DNA from: Gaeumannomyces sp. JS-464
Taxonomy: Eukaryota > Ascomycota > Sordariomycetes > Magnaporthales > Magnaporthaceae
Length of the DNA: 64,000 bases
Assembly (NCBI GenBank): GCA_002197995.1
Contig: NGZR01000001.1
Coordinates: forward strand, 3,534,001-3,598,000
Reading direction: 5' to 3'
Numbering within the stretch: position 1 is the stretch's first letter; every line of letters starts with the position of its first letter. The position numbers and the translations under genes were made by a program. The notes under the pieces were generated by a model. The model worked only from the letters and a program-made list of their open reading frames with translations, made no database searches and was not told the origin of the DNA. Shown here piece after piece: positions 34,881 through 44,825 of the stretch.

Positions 34881-37476
34881 TTATTGTAAAGCTTTAAAAA
34901 TAATAATATTATCGTATAACTTTTATCTTTTTTTTATAACGATAAAACCGCATAAATTCGGGATTATAAGCATATAAATAAATAATACGCTTAGTTTTGC
35001 AATACCGGCTTTTTTATAAATGGAGGAAAAAAAATTGCACGAAGTTAAGTTTTAAACAAAGCTAAAATCCTTTTTTTCGCACGATAACCTTTTAAAGTTT
35101 AACGAATGCAAAATTCAATTTTAAAAAGAAAATATTACTATTAAGCAAAAGGGATAACTCGTATAATTTTAATTGGTTAATTTAAACGCTTTAAACGTAG
35201 CATAATAATACGTTATATAACGCGTATAAAGCGTATATATAGCAACCATTTGCTAATTAAAAGTAGCGTATAACCTTTTAATTGCTAGTTAAGTAAGTAT
35301 TTTAAGCAAAAACAATATTGCTAATTTAAATAAACGACTTTAATAGCAAATAAATAACGCATACTGTAAACTTACTTATTTACTTTTAAATTTCGGTTAT
35401 ACGAAGCTATTTATTTTTACGGACGGATTATTCGCTAATAATAAAAACCTAATATTATAATTTAAATTTTTAATCGTTTTAATAAAAGAAATAAATTATA
35501 CAAAAACAATTTTCTTTTTATAAAGAAATATTTTGCATTGGTTTTTAACCAAATGTAAACGAGTTATACGAAACGTTTTAATTAGCGAATTATACGAAAT
35601 AACAATTGGTTTTAATAATAAGTTCGCATTAAATACGACGCTAAAACAAATTACATTTGTTTTAAACGCCGTATAAATCTTAACTATTATTTGTATAAAT
35701 TTAAAATTATTATAACTATAAGTGTTTAGTTAAATTAAAAAGTACAACGGAAAAAAACTAATAATTAATATTATATTACTTTAAAAATTGTACGAAAAGC
35801 GGGATATTTCCAAAATTCGTTAAATCGACGAACGAAATAACCCAATTAATGCTTTAACGAAAAAGGACCCAAATAACGCTTTATTAACTTTAATTTCGAC
35901 AAATCGTGCGATTATTAAAGTTAAAACATATATTAAACGAAATAAAAAAGGAAAAAAGTAAAATTAAAAAAAAAAGTTTTTTTTAGTTATTTAGCTTTAT
36001 ATAAAACCTTAGTTATTACTAACCCTTGTTTTTAAAAAAAAAGAAAAAGATTTAGTAAAAACACCGTACGAAATAATATACCCCTTTTTTAAACAAAAGA
36101 TAAAAATTACTTTATACAATTAATTTTTAATTAAAATAACTTTACGATTTAAACTAAAGCTAACCGAGTTAAAACGAGGCAATTACTTTAATAACGGCAT
36201 TATATAACCCTTAAAATTAACCGCACTATTACCGTTATTACCACTATTAGATTTATTACCTCGGTTTAAGCTTTTAACGAATAAGTTTAAAAACGCTAAT
36301 TTAGCATAAGCATATCCGTAATTTCAACCGTGCGATTGCTAAATATAACGTAAGTAAGCTCCGTTTTAAAAGCTACGGATTCGCACGTAACGAAAAAAGC
36401 GCGAAATGGCGCTAAAATTGCCGCACTTTTAAGGATAGCGGCGAATTGGAGTTCCGCGCGAATGGATTAAAACCGCGCGAAAGTACAACTTACGCCGTAC
36501 GATTTTGGCTATTAAAAGTGTAATACGCTCGTTAAACGTTATATTCGAATTGGCAACGTTTATCCGAATTTCGATATCGTATAACGGTAAAACGGCGAGC
36601 TAACGTTTTTCGAATTAAAAAAAAAAAAAAAAAGTTAATTTCGTACGAAAAAAAAAAGCTAAGGAAAGTAATACGTACGTTAATAGCGAAAGTTGTAATA
36701 AATTAACGATTATTAAACGAGCCGGTGGAAAAACGCAACTAAATCGCACTTTTACTATTAATACAAATGCTAATTGCATTTAAAAAAGTGTAAACGGCGG
36801 GCGTCGAAGCGTTAAGTTAAATAGCGGGCATAAAAAATATCGTGCGATTTAAAAAAGCGATTAAAAGCGTAAAAAAAGAGAAAAAAAACAAGCGCGCGCG
36901 CGAAACGTCGACGTGCGAAACGCGATAACCGATTATAATTAAACGCTAAAAAAAAGGAAAGGTTAAAAGTCGCACGATTAAAAAAAATGGGCGAAGTTAA
37001 AGTTATAATGGAAAGTGCGTTATTATTATACAGGAAAAAAAAAGCAAAAGGAAAAGAAAAGCGTTTTAACGTTTGCAAAAGTGGGTTTTTCCGTACGGCT
37101 TTGCAAAAAAAGGAAGGAAAAACCATTTTACGCAACTACTTTCGCACGAAGCTATTTATAACTTAATAGCTTTATCCTTTTTATATAAACTAACCGCCAT
37201 CGCCGAATAAGCAACCTTTTTTATCCTAACACCTTTACGCCGCTTTTGTGCGATATATACACATATATACGCCGAATTACACAAAAAGATATTTTTTTAG
37301 CGTTTATAACGGAGTTTAAAGTTAGTTTGCTTTATATAATATACCTTTTAGCACATATCCCCGTTATTTTACCCATTTCGCATAACCATTTTAAGTTACC
37401 TTATTAAAAGATAACTTAATTTATTTTAACTAATATTTAAAAAAGGGGAAATGCGACCCGAAAGAAAAATTGCTAA
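34881..37476 (+). pseudogene. Copia reverse transcriptase end and RNase H remnant
   Basis: After the pogo C insertion the copia frame resumes. From about 35400 it reads LFIFTDGLFANNKN, EINYTKTIFF, ILHWFLTKCKRVIRNVLISELYEI, a degraded TDSKSLYD-type block and NNPINALTKKDPNNAL, matching the copia RNase H order and the terminal DALTK motif. From about 36000 to 37476 only AT-rich sequence remains up to the 3' LTR. Confidence 0.75.
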
Positions 37477-37827
37477 TATTGGAAAGGTAAGCAAAAGTCG
37501 CATAAAGCTATTAACGAATGCGGTAAATTTATAATTTGGGGCACCGTAACGGGAAATAACGTTTCCCCAGCACGAAGGCTTTAACGCGGAAACTACCGGC
37601 TATGCCGTTATGCACGAAGGTTGTGCAAGTCGCAAGTTAAATCCCGATACCGGGAATTGCTTCGTACGACCGTACGCCGCGGCCTTCGGCACGGGATACA
37701 TATATCCGACGAGGTTCGCACAACGAGCCTCCTCTTTGTACTTAAAAGATAAATAGCTTTTTAAAATATATAAATTAAAAAGCTTTTTCACCTTAAGGAT
37801 TTGTACCGGTACAAGTTGCTATAAATA
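37477..37827 (+). repeat. 3' LTR of copia element
   Basis: 351 bp, homologous to 16399-16749. Outer TG and CA are both mutated to TA. AAAAC follows at 37828-37832. Confidence 0.9.
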
Positions 37828-37832
37828 AAAAC

Positions 37833-40800
37833 TATTTGGTATCCCTTTTTAAAAACCACTTAACAAACCTCCCAATTATATCGCGGTTTTAAAAAACCCA
37901 TCGGATTTTTCCGAATCGTTTTTTAACGAAAACGATCGCGATCGAAACGACTGAAAGGACTACTAAAAAAAGTCCAAACGATTTAAAAATTCCAAACTTC
38001 GGGAAATTATCCGAAAATTCCAACGCGGTTTTAATTAACCCGCTGCTTTAACCGTTATTATTAACCTAGTTTAGCTTAATAAGTTTAAAAAATACGAAGG
38101 AAAAAAACTTAGCGAAATTTAGGCTTTGGTGGTTTCGCGTTACCGCTTATATAAAAACATACGCGGACAGCTTTCCGAACGACATTATAAAAATTAACTA
38201 AATCGGATCCCTTTTTACCGAAAATGCCCAAGTTTGGCATTACTAACGTATAAGGTCCATATAAAAAATAAAATTGAAAAACAATTAGCGGGCTTATTCG
38301 TCCGCGTTTTAAAAGCGTTTTAAAAAATGCTACCGAATATTACCGCAACGCACGAAAAATGCGAAAGCTTAAATATAAAAGTAATATAATGTAATACATT
38401 ACCGAGCTTTTTAACCTTAACGAGGCCGTGTAATAATCCGGTATTACTTTTCGAAAACACATTTTTAACACTTTGCCGAAAGAAATTACTCGCTTTATAT
38501 ATTCGCGACGAAAAAGCCTTCCCGATACGAACGAAAAAATTTTAACTGCTATTTAGCAAATAGGAAAAATCTATAAGGTTATGCTTTAAAACTTAAGGTT
38601 AAAATCGTAAGCGGGAAAAAAAAGCCCGCTTCGATATAAAAACGTTCGAACGCGGGCCGTCCTCGTAATAATAGCTTTAAAAAAGCTAATAACTTAAACT
38701 AATTTTTAAAACCGGCAGCTAAAAAAGCCGCAGCCGGCGATAAAAAAAACCATATTTAGCCTTTTGTTAAGCAAATATTAAAAAGCGTCGATTAAAAAAA
38801 TGTGGACCAAAAAAAATAAGCAAAAGCGGTATGCTAAAAATGTGGCAAAAAAAACTACCACACTTTAAAATGCTTCGCAAAAAAGAACGTCGACGGTAAA
38901 AAACGTCCGCTACTTTTAGCAAAAGTGGCTAGCAATAAAAGGGTCGCTTTTAGCGACCCCCCGAAGCTAAACTTTAAAAAAGCTAAAATCGCCGCTATTA
39001 CCACTAACGATAACCTTATTTTCGATAAAACCTTCGAAAAGCTTTCGAAATCCGACTTGGATTGTTAACTAGCTAAAATAACGGCTTTAAATACCAAACC
39101 CTTTCGATCCGGCACCCGTTACCTTATCGTTACAATGCACTTTAAAGCAAAAAGCACTTAAAAAACCTAAATACGGGTATTATTAGATATAAAAAGCGAT
39201 ATTATTATCGTTTCCTATAAAATCGCAAAAAACTTAACACATAAGCCGGGGAAAATTCCCCGGCTTATAACGGTTTACGATAAAACCTTTATAAAATCGG
39301 GCGGACATTAATACCTTTTTAATATAACCTTTCGTTATTAAAATTACCGATTTTAAATCGCTTTTAAAATTAGTAATTTAAATCCCAACTGTAATATAAT
39401 TTTACTTTATTGGTAGCTATAAATCCACCAACCCCAAAACCTTTGAAACGATTTTAACAAAATACATTTCGGCACCGACGCGTGCAAAAAATGCCGTAAC
39501 TTTAGGGCTAAGCATTACAAACTTTCGCGACCTTTCGGACTTCCAAACCGTTAAGCCGATTATAATCGCTGCGATTAAAAAGATTAACCCCGACTTTATT
39601 AAATTAAAAGTCGCTAATAGTTTTACGACCGTTTTTAAAAAATTTCGGGAGTTTTTCCCGATTATATCGGATAAAACCGCTATGCGTTTGCCCGACTACC
39701 AGCTATAAAATTATACTATAAAATTAAAAAAAAAAGCTAAACCTATATAAAGCCCTTTTTACAATATAAGTTAACGAAAGCTTAATATTTTTAAATTTTG
39801 GCTTTAAAAAAACCTCGAAGTAGGAAAAATCCGACGCTCCACCTCGGCCGTTAGCTTTTTCTTACTATTCGCAAATAAGAAAAACCTTTTTAATCCTTTT
39901 CGTCCGGTTATCGATTATAAAAACCTAAATTTTAAAATAATCCCCGTCCGATACCTTATCCCATTTATTATTAAACTCCAAAATAAACTCTGAAAAGCTA
40001 AATAAATAACTAAAATAAACCTTAAAATAAGGTTTAACTTAATTAGAATAAAAAAAGGCTATAAATAACTTATAGCTTTCCGTTGCAAATACGGCTTTTT
40101 CGAATACACCGTTATACTTATAAGATTAATTAACGCCCCGACAACGTTCCAAAGCTTAATAAACTACATTTTTATAAACCTTATTAATTCGAAACTTTTA
40201 ATATACCTCGATAACCTTTTTATTTACGCCGAAACCGAGGAAAAATATAACAACCTTATAAAAAAAGTCCTTCGACGATTTACCTAGTAAACTTAATAAT
40301 AGCCCCCTGCAAATGCAATTAAAATATGCAAAAAGTCGAGTTTTTTAGCCATATTATCGGTTAAAACGGTATCGTTATAGCATAAAGCAAAATTAACACC
40401 GTATTTTAATAAAAAAAGCCTAAATTCCTTAAAAATTGTTAATTTTTCGTAAACTTCGCGAACTTTTACAAAAGGTTTATTAAAAGGTTTTCCAAAATTG
40501 TAAAACCTTTAATAATAGCTAATGCATTACTTAAAAACCGATAAATTTAAACCCCGGATATATAAACAGCTTTTAACACCTTTAAAATAGCGTTTACGTT
40601 ACCCTCGATTTTATACCATTTCGATTTAGCAATCCCAGCTATTATAAAAACGAACTCCTTTAATTTCGCTATCGGGGCTATCCTATTTTAACGAAACTTT
40701 AATAACGAAAAGTTATATCTCGTTACTTTCCACTCGCGCAAAATAATTTCAGCCGAAATTAATTATAAAATTTATAATAAAAACTATTAACTATCGTAAA

Positions 40801-42666
40801 CAATTTCGCAAAATGAAAGTATTATTTTAAAAATGCTTAACACCGAATAAAGGTTTTTACGAATTACTAAAACCTAGCCTATTTTATTACAGCCAAAGTT
40901 TTTAATAAAAAATAAACCCGATAAGCTTAATAATTAGCAAACTATTAGTTTATAATTAATTACCGGTTAGGAAAACAAAACGAAAAGGCCGATATACTAT
41001 TAAAACTTCCGTAATACCGATTTAAAAAAAAAAAGAAAGTGAAAATTAGCCGATTATAACGATTTTGCAAAAAAAAACACTTTTTAAAAACAAAAATTCA
41101 AAAAATCCCGCTAAATTTAAATATAACGGGTTTTTTTTCCTTTTATTCTTAGCTAAATTGTGCAATATCCTAACGTTTAAATAAACGTTAACCTTTACGA
41201 ATAAAATTAAAAAATTTAAACTTTAAAATCCCGAATACTAAAAACGCTTCCGAACTTTTAAGAAAAAAAAAAGGTAAAAATAAACTTTTTTACTATAAAA
41301 ACAAATTATAAGTGCTAACCCCGGCTTTGTAAAAAAAAATCCTTAAATCCGAATATAATATTAAAATCGCCGGATATATAAAAATAAACAAAACTTTCGA
41401 GCTAATTACACGCTATTTTTAATAACCCGGTATCGAAAAGGCAATTAAAAAATACGTTCGAAGCTGTTTAAAATGCTAAAAAAGTAAAGCTTTAAAGCAT
41501 GCCTTTTTCGAACCTTTCCAGCTTATAAAATTATATTACTAACCTTGGAAAACCGTTATTATAAACTTTATTACCGATTTGCTTTTATTTAACGGTTATA
41601 ATTCCATTTGGGTAATAATAAACCCATTTATTAAAATGGGACATTTTGTGCCGCTTAAAACAAAAAAAAGAAAACGGATAATTTTATCCGCATTTTCGCC
41701 AAAAAAATACTAGCGATTATATGGTATACCTTTGGATATTATTTTTAATAAAAATTCCAGGTTTACAGCGCATTTATAAAAAGATTTTTTCCGTTTGGTA
41801 AGGATAAAGTCGCGCATAAACACCGCTTTTTACTTTTAAACGGATAACTAAATTAAACGGCTTAATTAAAACTTAAAAGCTTATTTCCGTTTTTTATTAA
41901 TTATAATATAACCAATTAGGTCGACCTTTTTTTATAACGGAATTTGCTTATAATAATACTGCTTCGGCAAATACCTCCGTTATTTCTTTTTTGGCTAATT
42001 ACGGCTATTATTTAGCTTTAAATAACCCCTTTTTTCCTAGCTAAATATATAACTTAACCAGTAAGCTTTACGTTTATTAAATAATTCAAATGCACTAAAA
42101 AGCCCGAAAATGTTTTAATAAAGCCCGGGAACAAATAAAACACTAAGTAAACAAAAAAAAAGCCCCCTTTTAATCCTTACCGAAAAACAACTCGTTATAT
42201 TTAACGCCCGTTACGTTAAAACCTAACGCTTTGCTAAAAAGCTCAATTCCAAAATGCTTAGCCCTTTTCAGGTTATTAAAGTAATCTCCCCCACGGCCGT
42301 ACGGCTTGCTTTCCTTACATTTTAAAAAATCCATAATTCCTTCCACGTGTTTCTTATCGAGCTTTATCGCGTTAGTATTTAAGCCCGGCCTAACCTTAAC
42401 CAAATTTTACGTAACCCTCCTCCTATCGAAGGAAAATATATAATCGAGAAAATTATAAACTTTATAAAAGTATAAAACAAAATTAAATACCTCGTAAAAT
42501 GGGAAGGTTACCCCGTTAAAAAAAACTGGACCTAAGAATTTTAAAAGCATTTCGACGGCGAAAAAGCCAAAGCAGAAATTAAAGCCTTCCATAACAAACA
42601 CCCTACCAAACCGCGAAATTCCAAAGCATAAAGGTTTCGGGGCGAGCCCAAAGGAAAAGAGGATAG
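37833..42666 (+). pseudogene. Gypsy 1 gag-pol remnant
   Basis: Reads through stops. Near 38840-38880 is a zinc-knuckle-like segment in which the cysteines are partly lost. Around 40030-40280 is reverse transcriptase: FNLIRIKKGYK, FRCKYGFFEYTV, INAPTTFQSLINYIF, IYLDNLFIYAETEEKYNNLIKKVLRR (YLDD now YLDN by G-to-A). Near 41620-41830 is integrase: INPFIKMGHFVPLKTKK, YGIPLDIIF, SRFTAHL.KDFFRLVRIKSR. From 42170 to 42600 are a GPY/F-type module (KMLSPFQVIKVISPTAVRLA) and chromodomain (KIKYLVKWEGYPVKKNWT..KHFDGEKAKAEIKAFHNKHP). Mutation density falls toward the 3' end. Inactive. Confidence 0.88.
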
Positions 42667-42948
42667 TGTTATACGGAGGCGGTCACGTAAACGAGGATTA
42701 GCCCGATCCCCCGCGGGGAATTGGTGCCCAACTCGAAAGTAAGGCGACCAGTGAGGCCAGGGCCGGAGAAGGTTCCCCGGACATTTAAGCACCGCACGGA
42801 CCACAGAGTCCCTCTATTTATTCCCTTCCTTCTCCTCGTTTCCCTTAGCAGATTTTGGCTCCTTAAGCATCTTTTAAAGCCCTGAAAGATTATTAGCTTC
42901 CCTAAAGTAATATACTTTCTTCCAAGCCGACATTGTCCCCTTGTTACA
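42667..42948 (+). repeat. 3' LTR of gypsy 1
   Basis: 282 bp, less AT-shifted than the 5' LTR. Followed by GCTAA (42949-42953). Confidence 0.93.
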
Positions 42949-43321
42949 GCTAACGAGGGTCCGGTGATCACCCTCGGCACCTCCCTACCCTCAACGCCGG
43001 CCTCAACGCCGGCCAGGGAGGTATCTGCACGGTCTCCAGCGCCTGCGCCGTCTCCGGAGGAGTTTTTTGATCCCTTTGCGAGTCCCTAGACCCTTCCGTA
43101 GCCCTAGATAGACGGCCTCAACGTCGTGCCCCTAGATTTTTCCTATGTACCTCAGCAGTTCAACACCGCGTTTTTGATCCTTTATTAATAAATTGCTCGT
43201 GGCAATAACCTTTATCTACTTCCCTTTCGTTAATTGAGCGCGCCTGTCCGCCCGCCTGCATTAAAGCCCATGTTCGTTTGGGTGCGTGCGCCATAGAAAG
43301 GTCCATGCGCACCGATATCGG

Positions 43322-43371
43322 GGTGGAGGTGCGTGTAAATGCAAAAATGGTGCGTGGCCCGGAAGGACCTC
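43322..43371 (-). repeat. Right terminal inverted repeat of the outer TIR element
   Basis: Complement of 13943-13992 with a few mismatches; the final bases GGAAGGACCTC precede TTCAAGAT at 43372. Confidence 0.8.
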
Positions 43372-43920
43372 TTCAAGATGGACATGCAAAGCCTGCTCGC
43401 CGCCCTGCCCGAGCGGTTTCACCCAATAATCCGCGCCACGTTGGCATCCTTGCCCGCCATCATGGGTCTCCCCATGGTGCTGACACATGGAGACTTCTAC
43501 GAAGCCAACCTCATCGTGGAAGAGTCCTCCTGCCATTTGGTCGGCGTCATCGACTGGGCAGAGGCGGGGATTCTCCCGTTCGGCACAAACCTCGACTCAC
43601 TGCAATCCCTGATGAGCAAGATACACTTGAGGAACGGCTACATCAGATACGGTGACTACGATGCACTGACAAGCTTGTTCTGGAGTACCTTTACCACTGA
43701 GGTTGGTGGACTGAGCAAGGACATCATCAAGGCTATTAAAGCGGCCAGAGTCCTCGGGGTGTCGCGCTGTCATGGCTTTACCGCCAGGCTCGCTAATATG
43801 CCAGAGGCAGTCCCAATCAAGGACAATGAGAGCGGGAGGTACAACATGATGATACTTGACGGACTGCTACTTAATCCAGCGACTCGACTTGAGGACATGG
43901 ACGACTACTCAGGTAGTTAG
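43372..43920 (+). pseudogene. APH-like kinase gene, 3' half
   Basis: Continues the gene that starts at 13347. After the duplicated TTCAAGAT the frame reads MDMQSLLAALPERFHPI, LPMVLTHGDFYEANLIV (catalytic HGDxxxxN loop), CHLVGVIDWAEAGILPFG (metal-binding Asp of the IDW motif), NGYIRYGDYDALTSLFW and YNMMILDGLLLNPATR, stopping at 43918-43920. No stop or frameshift lies inside this half. Removing the insertion and one duplication gives a frame of about 363 codons, of normal family length. An in-frame ATG at 43339 lies within the transposon end; no promoter evidence shows it is used. Confidence 0.92.
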
Positions 43921-44823
43921 GTAGACTATGAGGCGGGAAGCGGCTGCCGGACTTGGCACTAGTGAAACGTCTGGACGTTTCGCAATGATATTGGGACTAG
44001 TCCAAGAAATTGATGCTGAAACTCGTACCTACTTTGAAAATGAAAGGATTGTTTTTGTCGGTTTAAAAAGTGATTAAACGCCATGAAGTAGATAGACTGT
44101 TGCAAAGCGTTCGAGGTATAAAATAGCTAGCAGCCATTTAGCGGTCGTTAAAAGGCTTAGCAAGAGTTATTATTATACCTTTTCGCGTGCCATTTGGAAA
44201 CATCCACCACCTTTGCACAACCCCGCATAGGCAGACAGCTAGTTGTTAAGGTAATTATAAATTTGTAGGGCTTTATATCCCAGACGATATTCTGCTGCAT
44301 TTTGTATATAGACGTATCCAAACCAATGTAGCATTCAGTTACCCCTGCAACATTTTATGACATAGTCATCGGCGGTCTAAATGATAAACAAGATGGGGGT
44401 TAATGTAGGGACTGAATATACCAGCACAGGAGCGCACACAAAACTGCGAGAATGTTTAAATATTATACCATTTGTTTTTCTCTCTCCTCGTTTGGTTATC
44501 TTCTCTTTGTTGTCATTTTGTGGATATTTCATTAAGCCTATGTATAGCGGCATGAACAGCAAAGATGGTGGCAAGGGAGAAAACAGAAAGAGTAATAAAG
44601 ATAACAAGTGCTAAATTCGAATTGGGGCGTCATCCCCTACACCGTGTCCATCCGAAGGTTGGTGTGGCGGGTAGACAAAGAACCACACCAGCTAATAGAT
44701 AACTACCTGTGCTGGGGAAGATAACGAACGACATCAGAGGCATAAAGCAGGGGGTAGGTGGAAAGGAGTGTTGAGAGTGAAAAGGATAGGAACCATGCAC
44801 AGTCAAATATAAAATTAAAATCA
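43921..44823. other. Intergenic region
   Basis: It holds the 3' flank of the split kinase gene and the left flank of pogo copy 2. AT content is moderate. No gene, repeat or RNA recognised. Confidence 0.5.
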
Positions 44824-44825
44824 TA

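Larger units (their letters stand above)
16399..37827 (+). mobile_element. Ty1/copia LTR retrotransposon (RIPed, with nested insertions)
   Basis: LTRs at 16399-16749 and 37477-37827 (351 bp each) start TG and end CA in the 5' copy; RIP changed these to TA in the 3' copy. The target duplication AAAAC is at 16394-16398 and 37828-37832. Without nested elements it is about 7.5 kb. Reading through stops, the order is integrase (about 20980-22250), reverse transcriptase (30606-31155) and RNase H (35400-35950). Integrase before reverse transcriptase is the Ty1/copia order. Orientation plus. Confidence 0.9.
14542..42948 (+). mobile_element. Ty3/gypsy LTR retrotransposon 1 (RIPed, with nested insertions)
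   Basis: Direct LTRs at 14542-14822 and 42667-42948 start TGTCACACGG (TGTTATACGG in the 3' copy) and end TTACA. A 5-bp target duplication GCTAA lies at 14537-14541 and 42949-42953. A purine-rich tract (AAAGGAAAAGAGGATAG) directly precedes the 3' LTR. Its own length is about 7.0 kb after removing the copia insertion at 16399-37827. Translating through stops shows pol in gypsy order (reverse transcriptase, integrase, chromodomain), plus orientation. Heavily CpA-to-TpA mutated. Confidence 0.93.
13943..43371. mobile_element. Outermost TIR transposon (about 1.0 kb of its own sequence) carrying the whole nested block
   Basis: The terminal inverted repeats are about 50 bp: the left starts GAGGTCCTTCCGGGCCACGC and the right end is its complement, with three or four mismatches in the first 45 bp. 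An 8-bp target duplication (TTCAAGAT) flanks it. Once the LTR element at 14542-42948 and one GCTAA are removed, about 1.0 kb remains. An 8-bp duplication with T at position 2 and A at position 7 suggests hAT; a 9-bp reading would suggest Mutator-like. No transposase is seen, so it is probably non-autonomous. GC content is normal and it is not visibly RIPed. Confidence 0.78.

Noticed and set aside
14823..42170. AT-rich block considered as mitochondrial or bacterial insert
   Set aside because: LTR pairs, target duplications and reverse transcriptase/integrase signatures explain it as RIPed nuclear retrotransposons; no mitochondrial genes or bacterial operon features seen.
42170..42403. Minus-strand 77-codon open frame
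   Set aside because: It lies antisense to the readable GPY/F module of gypsy 1; a shadow of the real plus-strand coding sequence.
43339..43920. Independent 193-codon gene starting at 43339
   Set aside because: Its first codons lie in the transposon terminal repeat; the true gene starts at 13347 and is split.
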